Assembly: GCA_946403845.1 (NCBI GenBank)
Contig: CAMJBL010000005.1
Coordinates: forward strand, 32,719-96,718
Origin: an uncultured Prevotella sp.
GTDB lineage: Bacteria; Bacteroidota; Bacteroidia; Bacteroidales; Bacteroidaceae
Direction of reading: 5' to 3'
Length of the DNA: 64,000 nucleotides
Both the position numbers and the translations under genes were made by a program. Each line of letters starts with the position of its first letter. Position 1 is the stretch's first letter. Under the pieces are notes generated by a model. It was not told the origin of the DNA. It did no database searches and worked only from the letters and a program-made list of their open reading frames with translations. Below, in pieces: positions 9,345 through 20,100 of the stretch.

Positions 9345-10856
9345 ATGAAGATTTTCACAAGCGCTCAGATACACGAGTTAGACAAATATACGATGGAACA
9401 TGAGCCCATCAGTTCCATCGATCTGATGGAGCGTGCGGCAAAGGCGCTCACGGTAGCCGTTATGGCTGAATGGAGCACCGCCACACCCATTGTGGTGTTT
9501 GCGGGTCCAGGCAATAACGGTGGCGACGCGTTGGCGATGGCGAGGATGCTTCTGGAGCAGAGCTACAACGTTACGGCCTACCTGTTTAATATCTCCGGCC
9601 GTCTGTCGGAAGACTGCGCCGCCAACAAAGCCCGTCTCATCGAGAAACGAGCGAAGGCCCTGATCGAGGTGAAAGAGGAATTCGAGCCACCCCGCCTCGA
9701 TGAGAACACCCTCGTCATCGATGGTCTCTTCGGCTCCGGCCTTAACAAACCCCTCGCTGGCGGTTTTGCCTCGTTGGCCAAATACATCAACGCCGCCCCC
9801 TCGAAAGTGGTCAGTATCGACATCCCATCGGGTCTGATGACGGATGACAACACCTATAATATCCGCGCCAATATCGTGCGTGCCGACCTGACGCTCACCC
9901 TGCAGCAGAAGAAACTGTCGTTCCTCTTCCCTGAGAACCAGCAGTATATCGGACGGCTGAAGGTATTGGACATCCGCCTCAGTCAGGAAGGCATGGAGAA
10001 AATCGAGGCCAACTACACGCTGGTCGAAGAAAACGACATCCGTCCCCTGCTGCTGAAACGCAACCCCTACGCCCATAAGGGCAATATGGGCAACGCCCTG
10101 ATCATCGCCGGCTGTTATGGTATGGGAGGCGCCTCCGTACTGGCCACGAAGGCCTGTCTGAGAGCGGGCGCCGGAAAGGTGACCGCCCACACCCCCAAGC
10201 AGAACAACGTGATCATGCAGGTAAGCGTGCCTGAGGCCATCATCCAGCTCGACCGCGACGAGACCATCTTCTCGGAGGCTGTAGAGGCGGAAGACTACAA
10301 CGCCATGGGTATCGGTCCCGGCTTAGGTACCAACGAGCAGACAGCCATCGCCGTGATAGCACAAATCCGTCGCAGTCAATGTCCGATTGTCATCGATGCC
10401 GACGCCATCAACATTCTGGCTAATCATCGTGCCTGGCTGCAGCAAGTGCCGAAAGGCGCCATTCTCACCCCCCACCCCAAGGAACTGGAGCGTCTGGAGG
10501 GTCACAGCACCGACAGCTACGAGCAACTCATGAAGGCCCGCACCCTTGCGGAGCGCCTTCAGGCCTTTGTCATCCTGAAAGGCCACCATTCGGCCCTCTG
10601 CCTGCCCGACGGACACGTCATTTTCAACTCCACAGGCAATGCCGGTATGGCGACAGCAGGAAGCGGCGACGTGCTCACAGGCATCATCACCGGTCTGCTG
10701 GCCCGAGGCTACAAACAGCAGGAGGCCTGTCTCATCGGTATGTATCTGCACGGCTTAGCTGGCGACATCGCCGTTCGCGAACTGGGCGAAGAGAGTCTGA
10801 TTGCCAGCGACCTCATCCAGTATCTGCCGCAAGCCTTCAAGAAACTAAGAGACTGA
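9345..10856 (+). CDS. nnr: Bifunctional NAD(P)H-hydrate epimerase / ADP-dependent NAD(P)H-hydrate dehydratase
   Basis: N-terminal YjeF_N (VVFAGPGNNGGDALAMARML) and C-terminal carbohydrate-kinase-like domain (PIVIDADAIN, ILTPHPKEL, GNAGMATAGSGDVLTGIITGL). Confidence 0.95.
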   Translation: MKIFTSAQIHELDKYTMEHEPISSIDLMERAAKALTVAVMAEWSTATPIVVFAGPGNNGGDALAMARMLLEQSYNVTAYLFNISGRLSEDCAANKARLIEKRAKALIEVKEEFEPPRLDENTLVIDGLFGSGLNKPLAGGFASLAKYINAAPSKVVSIDIPSGLMTDDNTYNIRANIVRADLTLTLQQKKLSFLFPENQQYIGRLKVLDIRLSQEGMEKIEANYTLVEENDIRPLLLKRNPYAHKGNMGNALIIAGCYGMGGASVLATKACLRAGAGKVTAHTPKQNNVIMQVSVPEAIIQLDRDETIFSEAVEAEDYNAMGIGPGLGTNEQTAIAVIAQIRRSQCPIVIDADAINILANHRAWLQQVPKGAILTPHPKELERLEGHSTDSYEQLMKARTLAERLQAFVILKGHHSALCLPDGHVIFNSTGNAGMATAGSGDVLTGIITGLLARGYKQQEACLIGMYLHGLAGDIAVRELGEESLIASDLIQYLPQAFKKLRD

Positions 10857-10861
10857 AAGGA

Positions 10862-10896
10862 GTGAGAAGTGAGAAGTGAAAAGTGAAAAGTGAAGA
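10862..10896. repeat. 7-bp tandem array GTGARAA x5
   Basis: GTGAGAA GTGAGAA GTGAAAA GTGAAAA GTGAAGA. Confidence 0.9.
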
Positions 10897-10912
10897 ACAA
10901 AGAATATAGCAT

Positions 10913-11980
10913 ATGAAACGACTGTTATTAGGTTTATTATTTATTATTTGTTATTTATCATTTAGCGTCGCCCAGACCAGCACCAGCTCCTATCAGCCTG
11001 GCGTCACGCCCGAGGGCATGGTCTATTTCCTGCCAAAGACCGCCGTCCGCATCGTCATACAGGTAGAGAAGACCACCTATACCCCAGGCGAGTTCTGCAA
11101 ATATGCCGACCGTTATCTGCGCCTGAAGGATGTCGCCTCCGAGCCGTCTGTCAGCTATCGCATGACGAGCCTGCGTGTAGAGCCGTTCGCAGTGGCCGAT
11201 ACCACCAAGGGCTTCTCCGTGAAGTTCGACCCCAAGAGCGTCGCGTCGAATATCGCCCTCTCCGACGACGGTATCCTACTGGCCATCAATGCGACACCGA
11301 AACCGGCTGAGGTCACACCGACCTTCAAGCCTGCCCCCAAACCTGCGATGATGAATCCCCGTCAGCTCATGAGCGAGGAGATCCTCGCTGCCGGCAGCAC
11401 CGCGAAGATGGCGGAACTCACCGCTCAGGACATCTATGAAATCCGCGAGAGCCGCAATCTGCTCATCCGGGGTCAGGCCGACAATATGCCCAAGGATGGT
11501 GAGCAGCTCCGACTGATGCTCAGTCAGCTGGAGATGCAGGATCGCGCACTGAGCAGCCTCTTCTCAGGACAGACGGTCAAGGATACCACCGAACAGGTGT
11601 TGACCCTCATGCCCGACAAGGAGATGGAGCGACAGCTGCTGTTCCGTTTCTCTAAGAAACTGGGACTTGTCGACAAGGACGACCTCGCAGGCGAACCTTA
11701 TTATATTAGAGTGGCCAATATGCGCACCATTCCGATGCCCAATGCCGACGAGAAGAAGAAAAAGCAGGAGCCGGGCCTCTATGTCAACGTGCCAGGAAAG
11801 ATGAAGGTGACGCTCTACGATGCCCTTGAGCCCATCCACGTTGAAGAGCTTCCTGCCGGACAGTTCGGCAATGTCGAGTTGCTGAGCGGCGCGCTGTTCA
11901 ACAAGCGCTATGCCACACACCTCTGGATGAACCCCATCTCCGGCGCCGTTGACAGACTGGAAGCCGAACAGCCGAAATAA
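10913..11980 (+). CDS. DUF4831-like exported protein
   Basis: Signal peptide MKRLLLGLLFIICYLSFSVAQ; family call from recall of Bacteroidales homologs. Confidence 0.6.
   Translation: MKRLLLGLLFIICYLSFSVAQTSTSSYQPGVTPEGMVYFLPKTAVRIVIQVEKTTYTPGEFCKYADRYLRLKDVASEPSVSYRMTSLRVEPFAVADTTKGFSVKFDPKSVASNIALSDDGILLAINATPKPAEVTPTFKPAPKPAMMNPRQLMSEEILAAGSTAKMAELTAQDIYEIRESRNLLIRGQADNMPKDGEQLRLMLSQLEMQDRALSSLFSGQTVKDTTEQVLTLMPDKEMERQLLFRFSKKLGLVDKDDLAGEPYYIRVANMRTIPMPNADEKKKKQEPGLYVNVPGKMKVTLYDALEPIHVEELPAGQFGNVELLSGALFNKRYATHLWMNPISGAVDRLEAEQPK
10933..10960. repeat. 7-bp array TTTATTA TTTATTA TTTGTTA TTTATCA inside signal-peptide coding sequence
   Basis: Read in sequence; identical 28-mer on the minus strand at 54168-54195. 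Confidence 0.95.
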
Positions 11981-12000
11981 ATCATCCGAAATAGAAATAA

Positions 12001-12029
12001 ATTAGGGCGCTCGATTTGAGCGCCCTAAT
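12001..12029. terminator. Bidirectional intrinsic terminator
   Basis: Perfect ATTAGGGCGCTC-gattt-GAGCGCCCTAAT between convergent genes. Confidence 0.85.
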
Positions 12030-12032
12030 TTC

Positions 12033-14108
12033 TTATCTCACGACCACCTTCTGACCTTGCCAGATGTAGATGCCTTTCTTATGCGGCATCGTGATCTTAT
12101 TGCCTTGCAGGTCGTACCAGTTACCATTCACGAACTCATCGACGTTGATGTGCTCGATGCCGGCAGCCTGCTGCGACGTACGGGTGATGGAGTAGATTCT
12201 CACATTACCCTTCGTTTTCTTCGCTCTATGGTTGGGCGACATCATGCGGGCATTGCCTACAACACCGCCATTATACACATGAACCCAGGTCTCCTTGTCG
12301 CAGTCGTAAGTGATATAGTCCTTATCACGGTCTGCATGATTGAATGAGACAGGCGCCAGGTCGCCGATCTGCACCTTCATCCAATGCTCGCCATCGGTCC
12401 TTGAGTCGATGATAATCTGACCCGTGCCGGCAGGCACCTTGAAGGTCAGACCGAAATACTCCCCTGCATAATCCTCAGAACCCGGTTCAAGTCCCATCGA
12501 GAGGATACCGTACAGATGACGATCCGACAACGGATGGTTGAGCACGATGCAATGCTCCGTCTCGTCATAGCCGTCGCTCTCTGAGGGATCGCCCTCGATA
12601 TTGAGCGTGAAGAGGATATCCCAGATCACCGTATTGTCGAGCTTACGCTCCTTCTTATTGCCATTCTCGTCGGTATAGAGGAAGTGTTCGTCATCCATCA
12701 CATAGACTACGTCCTCGTCGATCGGATCAATGTCGCGCTGCAGCACCGTAAGGTAATAAAAGTCGACAGCGCCGTTATAGTTGTTATCGCCAGCAAACGT
12801 TGCGTAGATCTGAACCTCACCCGGCGATACCAGAACCACCTCACCCGTCTGGGGATTGACGGCAGCGATTTCCGCATCTGAAGAAGAATAGGTCACCGGG
12901 AGGTTGGCGGGAGCCAGTGTCAGATTGGGAGAATTGAAGGTCTCACCGATCTTGGCCGTAAATACATAGTCGACATATCTCAACGTGACGTCAGCCTTGG
13001 AAATCGTCACCGTTTCACTACCCGTCACAGTGATAAAATTAGGTTTGGTCACCTGATAGTAGACGGTATAGGTGCCCGCGTCGGTATAGGTGGGCGAGGC
13101 ATTGAGGTTATAGGTGCCGGCGGTTGTGCCGTATGTGATCGTCGCACCGTCAGGAGCCGACACGCTGATGCCGTGAGCCTGACCGTCATAGCTGCCGTTA
13201 TAACCGCTGGTCGTCACCGTCATCGCCGCAGGGATGACGGTAAGCGTATACTGGGCCGTTGGCGTAGGATAGCGGTAGAACGTTCCATCTTTCATGGTAG
13301 CCGTGATGGTCGTATTTCCAACGCCCACAATCGTCACTTGGCCTGCCGCATCAACGGTGGCTACCGTCGGATCTGAAGAACCGTAGCTAACTGTACCATC
13401 TCCCACAATTGTCAGCGGATTGGTAAAGGGTGCCTCAATGCTGGTCTTTTCGATGCTGGCGGTCGCATAACTGACGGTGCCTGCAATCTTGAGAATCTCA
13501 TAGGTTGCATTCTCATTATTGTCTTTATACGTACGGGTACCCACAATGATGATCTTCGCTATACCAGGATTGATGCTGTCAGGATAGTACACATCATAGT
13601 CAGTGCCCTTGGTAAGCGGCGTACCTCCGAGGGTGACAGACACAGCAGGCTTGAAAGCCGAGCCGTTATAGGTATAGGGGCCTCCGTTCACGTTCACCGT
13701 AGCGCCCGAGATACTCGTCCGCGTGTGGAAGTCGGCTGTGATCTCGTAGTCATACTTCGTATCCGTAACAGTAATCGTATATGTCGTCACCTTACTGGGA
13801 TCCGCGTTAGGATCCTGAGCCGTAACGGCAATCGTACCGGTATCAAACCCAGGTGCGCGTCGGCGCGCCTCAGCATTTTTGCTATCGAGCGTCTTAACCA
13901 CCGTCAAGTCGGCTGCTGTCAGGTAGTATCCATCTGCAGGCGTAACGGTAATCACGCCAGCTTGATAGTTCACGGTACCTGGATTGCTATTACCGGCACC
14001 AACACCGTCAATCTTGTAGATATAGGTTGCTTGATCATCTGCCATGATGCCGGTTGTCGACAGGATCATGGCCACAAGGGCTAAAATATATTTCGTTGTC
14101 TGTTTCAT
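12033..14108 (-). CDS. MBG/Ig-like repeat secreted protein with Prevotella-type C-terminal domain
   Basis: Repeated MBG-like units (YNGSYDGQAHGISVSAPDGATITYGTTAGTYN...), Big_2-like VSYGSSDPTVATVDAAGQVTIVGVGNTTITA, C-term WYDLQGNKITMPHKKGIYIWQGQKVVVR. Confidence 0.8.
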   Translation of the reverse strand: MKQTTKYILALVAMILSTTGIMADDQATYIYKIDGVGAGNSNPGTVNYQAGVITVTPADGYYLTAADLTVVKTLDSKNAEARRRAPGFDTGTIAVTAQDPNADPSKVTTYTITVTDTKYDYEITADFHTRTSISGATVNVNGGPYTYNGSAFKPAVSVTLGGTPLTKGTDYDVYYPDSINPGIAKIIIVGTRTYKDNNENATYEILKIAGTVSYATASIEKTSIEAPFTNPLTIVGDGTVSYGSSDPTVATVDAAGQVTIVGVGNTTITATMKDGTFYRYPTPTAQYTLTVIPAAMTVTTSGYNGSYDGQAHGISVSAPDGATITYGTTAGTYNLNASPTYTDAGTYTVYYQVTKPNFITVTGSETVTISKADVTLRYVDYVFTAKIGETFNSPNLTLAPANLPVTYSSSDAEIAAVNPQTGEVVLVSPGEVQIYATFAGDNNYNGAVDFYYLTVLQRDIDPIDEDVVYVMDDEHFLYTDENGNKKERKLDNTVIWDILFTLNIEGDPSESDGYDETEHCIVLNHPLSDRHLYGILSMGLEPGSEDYAGEYFGLTFKVPAGTGQIIIDSRTDGEHWMKVQIGDLAPVSFNHADRDKDYITYDCDKETWVHVYNGGVVGNARMMSPNHRAKKTKGNVRIYSITRTSQQAAGIEHINVDEFVNGNWYDLQGNKITMPHKKGIYIWQGQKVVVR

Positions 14109-14120
14109 ATCGCGTCCACC

Positions 14121-17100
14121 TTATTTGTTTTTAATAACCACTTTCTGTCCATTCCTGATATAGAGTCCGGCCTTGGTAGGCTTGTTGATCTGGCGACCCT
14201 GCATATCATACCACTTCTCTTCGCCATCGGTCTCCTCGTCGAAGACGCCTTCGATGGCAGTCGTGTTATTCGTGTTGATCGTATAAGAACGGGCAGGACT
14301 GCTCGATCCCAGGTCGAGATAAACCTTACCACTGATGGTACCCGAAGCCCTCACAAACTCACCATTATAGAGTAAGTATTGATTGCCATTGGCAGCGACA
14401 TCGTTCGTAGCATACGCCAACTTGTTGGTCGTGAAATCATCAGCCTTGTTTTTAACACTCTTCGCACCCGCTTTAGCTTCCAGCAGTACGGGGGTCTGCT
14501 TCGGAATGTAGCTCACCGGCTGAACAGTTACCTCGTTACCATTAACGCCCGTTACGATATAGGCCTGTATGTCATCCGGTACGCGGTTGGTCTCCGAAGC
14601 ATTGTAGTAGGTTCTGAAAGTACGTCCGCCAAGATCAATGGATGCCACACGATCCAGGATGGTAAACTTCGTTGAAGCGCTACTCGTGAAGTTGCCCTTA
14701 CCCGTGATGGTCACAGTCGGGGCAGGCGTGTCCGTAGATTGGGCGGCGTCTGTATTGTTCGCGTAGCTGTAGGTGAAGTCTGTGCCGGCTTTCAGTGTCT
14801 TACCGCCCCACGTAACAGCTGGCGTCGGTGTAATTGCCGAGCCGGTATAGGTCTGGGCGGCAATCGCATCTATAACTGCTGTCGAGATATCGGCCTTAGA
14901 AATCGTGAAGTTAACCGACTCTTCATCCTTAAAGTTTTTCGTACCAATAACCTTGACGGTTGCCGTACCCGCATTGGTATTGTTTTCGTATGCGAGCGTA
15001 TAGTCCGTTCCCTTCTCCAACTTGGTTGCCTGGTTTCCTGCTACCAGAACGAGAGTGACATCCGGCTCTGGCGTATAAGGATTTCCATTATAAGTTTCAT
15101 TAGCAACCTGGCTGATGCTTGCACCCGAGAGGCTCCTCTTATTGATAGTAACAGTCTGGCTGCCTTTCACCGTAGCGAAATTAGCCTGACTCACCTCATA
15201 ATAGACTTTATAGGGATTTGCACTATAATCTTTGTATTCGGGCGATCTGGTATCCGTACAGGAGTTTGCATTTGTGCCGTATTTCACCGTTGCACCCGCA
15301 GGAGCCGTCACCGTAATACCGTGCCCAGCACCATCGTAGTCGCCAGTATAGCCTGTTGCCTGAACTCCCGTCAAGGTAGCCTCTTTCACTATAAGGGTAT
15401 ACGTAGCCGTCTTGGTAGCATACTGGTAGTTCTTACCATCCTGAACGGTTGCCGTCATCAGAATGCCATTTGGGGCACTTCCTACAATCGAAACCTGTCC
15501 GGTTGTCTGATTGACGGTTGCCACATTCTCATCTCCCGAAGAATACTTCACAACACCATCACCAGTGTTGGAAACCGTCTTGGTAAAGTCTTGATCGAGG
15601 TAGGTCGCTTCATATACTATATCCGGAGCGAAGGTGATTGTAGCATCAGCCTTATCAATATCGAAGTTCCAAGAAGCATCGCCCATGAAGTTGCCTTGAC
15701 CAGTAGCCTTAATGGTTGCCCTACCCGCATCGGTATTGTTTTCGTAAGAGAACTTATAGTCAGTGCCCTTCTCCAACTTGGTCGGCTGCCCGCCAGCTGT
15801 CAGCACAAGCGACACATCCGGCTCTGGTGTATGGGGTGCTTTATTATAGGTCTGTTTAGCAATCGTACCGATTGTGGCACCTGAGAGGCTTCTCTTATTG
15901 ATAACAACATCCTGACTACCTGTCACAGTGTTGTAATTAGCCTGGCTCACCTCATAATAGACGGTATAGGGATTTGCACTATAATCTTTGTATTCAGGCG
16001 ATTTGGTATCGGTATAGGATCCGACATTTGTGCCGTACTTCACCGTAGCGCCAGCTGGAGCCGTCACCGTAATACCGTGCTTAGCACCATCGTAGGCGCC
16101 AGTATAGCCTGAAGCCTGGATTCCCGTCATGGTAGCCTTGTTGATGGTAAACTTCAATGAATTCGTTTTCGTGAAGTTGCCTTTACCCGTTATTATCACT
16201 TCAGGAGCATTATTATCGGTAGACTTAGCGGCATTGGTATTGTTGCTCCAACTATAGGTAAAGTCATCACCCTCTGTCAATTTCTTATTATTAAATTTCA
16301 CTTCAGGTGTCGGCTTTTTGGCTGTTCCGTCATAGGTCCAGGCGTCCTCAGCAATAGCCGTAATGACAGCGTTTTTAATGTCTGCCGGATTGATTGTGAA
16401 AGTCACAAGAACATCTTGAGAGGCGTAATTAGCATTACCCTGCGACACTTTGACGTAATAGACATTGGCCTTGGTGGGCGCTTGTGTAGTGCCACTAGTT
16501 CCAGCTGTTCTGTCTGCCTCTTTTTCATAATACGTTACCACTGCAGTACCGCCGGTTACCGATACACCCGACAAAGCATGAGAATTGCCATCATAAGTAA
16601 CTTCCTGGGTCAGATTCGTGACCGAGACTTTACCATCAGCCTGCTCAATCTTGAAATCAACGGTGGCCGTTCCACTGAAATTGCCATTACCTTTGATGAC
16701 AACCTTATAGTTACCGGCATTTGTGGGTGCAGTCGTACCAAGCGACTTAAGCTCAGTAGTTGTTTGCTGCTTGTACTCAGTAATAGTAAAGTCACCATTA
16801 TTGTAATCAAGTGTAATCTCTGTGTTGGCAGCGCTATTCGAACTCGGCTTCGTCTTGATTTGCGTGATTGAAATCTGATTGCCATCATATACTTTCTTGG
16901 CATCAGCCGGATTACTGATAGCGAACGTACGATTAGCATTAGAGAAGTCAAGCGGGAACGCAATGGTGGCTGTCAAATCATCCTCGGGCATCTCGAATTC
17001 CCAAGTAGCATTGGCAGCGCCTGTATTATCGGTACCTGCGGTAGTATTTGCAAGATTATAAGAGCCACCATTTAAAGTTAAGGAAATGGTCGGCTGATCA

Positions 17101-20100
17101 TAGCCCAAATTCGACGTTGCCTTAATCTTTGTCTTCTGAGTCGATATAGAATAAGGAAGCGCGTAAACCTTTTTATTTTGTTGGTCATATCTATAATAAC
17201 CCTCAAGATACTCTACCGTACCGTTTGAACCTACATCCACATTAATGGTCTGAAGTCCCGTAAGCACGGCGCCGTTAACGACATTGTTATTGCTATCATA
17301 AAAGACGTCAAAATCACCGTTAGCATCTGCTTGTCCTGTTCCACGCTGATCATTGCCACTCCTCACAACTTCCGAAGCACTTCCTTTCTTGGTTTTAACC
17401 TGGACACTCGCATCATAAGTATTATTCGTCAGTGTTACAGGAATTCCCAACTCACCTGCGATCGCACCTGTATACAATTCATTTGTACCTGAGGTCTGGC
17501 TACTTATGGTTGAACTCTTGACATCACAATTTTGAATAGTTCCCCCATTGAAATAACCTGAGATACCGCCAACTTTCTGGTCTGACGACCTGTTTTGTTG
17601 AGTCATCGTGATGGTGGTATTCTCTACCGAACATCCCGTCACGGTACTACTGAATTGATAACCCACGATACCGCCAGCATTTAAAATGTTGTCATTATCA
17701 CCGCTGGAAATTGAACTGTTAATGACATGACAGTTATTAATTTCTGCATCTGAAGACCTTATCTCAGCGACCAATCCCGCGACGCTCTCACCCGAATTGG
17801 TTCCTGTAACAGTGCAGTTATCAATCGTTAAGTTTTTAATAACACATTTTTCACTTATAAATCCAAACAGTCCATATGGAGTAGTCTGGTTGATAATCTT
17901 ATAATTGCCACCATTACCATCATCACCATCAAAAGTACCTTGAAAGGCGTTATTAGAAATAATTCCTATTGACGCCATTGGGCCTTCGTTGCCACAATCT
18001 ATATCACTAGTCAACTCGAAATGTTGATCAAGTGTGTAACTATTATTATTGATTTCTGTGGCGATTTGTTTCAGATCTGCCACATTTGTGATCTTGAATG
18101 GATTGGAGGACGTTCCATCACCTGCCCATGGAGCCGTTCTGATTGCAGCATCAAATTGGCCATAATTGGAACTATACTGTTTCCAGAGAGAAAGGCCATT
18201 ATTATAGGTTATAGAATTGAAATTCTTAATAATATCTTTATCAGCCGAAGAAACATAAAGACCTACATTTGCGGAATTAGTTTCAAAAATAATATTTTCC
18301 GTACCATTCACGCCTTCAAATGCGGCCCTTCTTGCATTTCCATTAAATTGGAAATATGAGCCGGATGCCAAATTGACTGTCAGATTATCCAAACCACTTT
18401 TAATACCAGGGTCATCTCCTGAAACCCTGATATTGGAAACCCCATCAAGCGTCAATTTGAAATTGACAGGGTCATAGATTACGGTAGGTTTACCTGTTAG
18501 ATCACCTAAGACATTACCACAGTTAAGAGAAGTTACCTGGTCACCATTTATCCACAGCGGGAAATTCATGTAAACCGTAGCACCTAAAGTATTAGCATCA
18601 TTGAGTGTAGTGCCATTACCAAGTGTTATATCACAGAGTAAATCATCTAAGACTTCGACAGAGCTAAAGCCCCTAACAACACGAATTGGGGTATTTTCAT
18701 CATAACAAGTACTGAGGGTGAGCAAACTACTTTTAGCATTTTGCGCCTTCGCAATTATCAACTTACTAGTACCAACAATAGAATAGATAGGGCTATAATG
18801 GTTTGGATCACATGTAGAGAGGGTATTAACACCATCCAAAAGAATCCTCAGCTCTGGCAGAGAAGTATCAATACAATTTGACGTACCTATAGTAGCATCT
18901 TTCAAGGAAAGGGTGGCGGGAGTAGAACCGGAAGCTGGAGCAAAAGACGCTGTACCATTACCACAAGAATAACTGGCTGTAGATCCCTTCACCTGTTGAC
19001 TCTCTATCCACAGCGGGTAATATACGTCCGTAGTGAATTCAAGGTCTTGAACATTAGACCATCCTGAATAATCCCCACTTGGAGTCAGGTAAGCCATTTT
19101 CTTACTACCATCATCGTCGTATTTATAACAATTGCTTGTATGTATGTATACATCCTCCAAAGTTACTGAAGCAAAACCGCTTACTGCCGAAGTGCCTGTG
19201 CTATTGGTAAGGGTCAAATAACCATCAGATCCTTTCTTAATGGTAAGAGTAGCCGAGGTATTATTGCTTTCAATATATCCTTGTGTTCCTGTGAGTTTAT
19301 TTTCATCATTTAATACGATGGTCAGATTTGCCAAATTGCTTACAATGGGGCCATTCGCTGACAGATTATTAAGTATCAATGTATTTGTGGCAGGATAGAA
19401 TGAAGCCGTACCTGTCGAGGCTGAGTTGATATTAGAAGCATTACTTGCTTTTACTGTCGTAACTCCAACGGCCAAGTCATAAGTACGATCCGTTTTCATA
19501 TATTGGTAACGAGTAGAAACGGTGGTCTGAGGGTTAAGACCAGTCGGGTCTGTGTTAGTGTTGTCGCCATAGCAAGTAACACCTGAGCCAAGCGTCAGCG
19601 TGCCGTTGCCCGGCGCAGCTGCAACAACAGCCGTTGAAACACCTGCACCAATACCCCTTGCAGGGGCGTTATTACTACGATCTCCATCGCCACCAGTAGC
19701 AATTACCTCACCACCATAAATATTTACCGTGCCACCTTCACCATTTCTGCCACCACCAATACCTGCGCCATACAGGCCACCTGTGGCTGTAACCTTACCG
19801 CCGTAAACAGTCAACTCACGAGGACCATTAGAAGCCCCATCAGCACCCCATCCACCGATACCGGCAGCATCATCAAAAGAACCGATAGGTGAATAAGAAC
19901 TTGCTGTGATTATACCTCCATGAATAAAAATCTTGCCACATTGAGAGGTAGTAGCAGAATTATTACCCATTTGACGATAATACCCGCCAATAGCTGGACC
20001 CTTGTAATAATCAGTACCTCCGGAATTAAAATTATATCCGGATGCAATCAATTGACCTGTGCCCTTTTCCTGACCGTAGATATTCAGCGTTGCATCATAG

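Noticed and set aside
14739-15884. 381-aa plus-strand ORF inside the giant MBG gene
   Set aside because: Antisense to a repetitive, clearly coding region; no recognisable domain or promoter.
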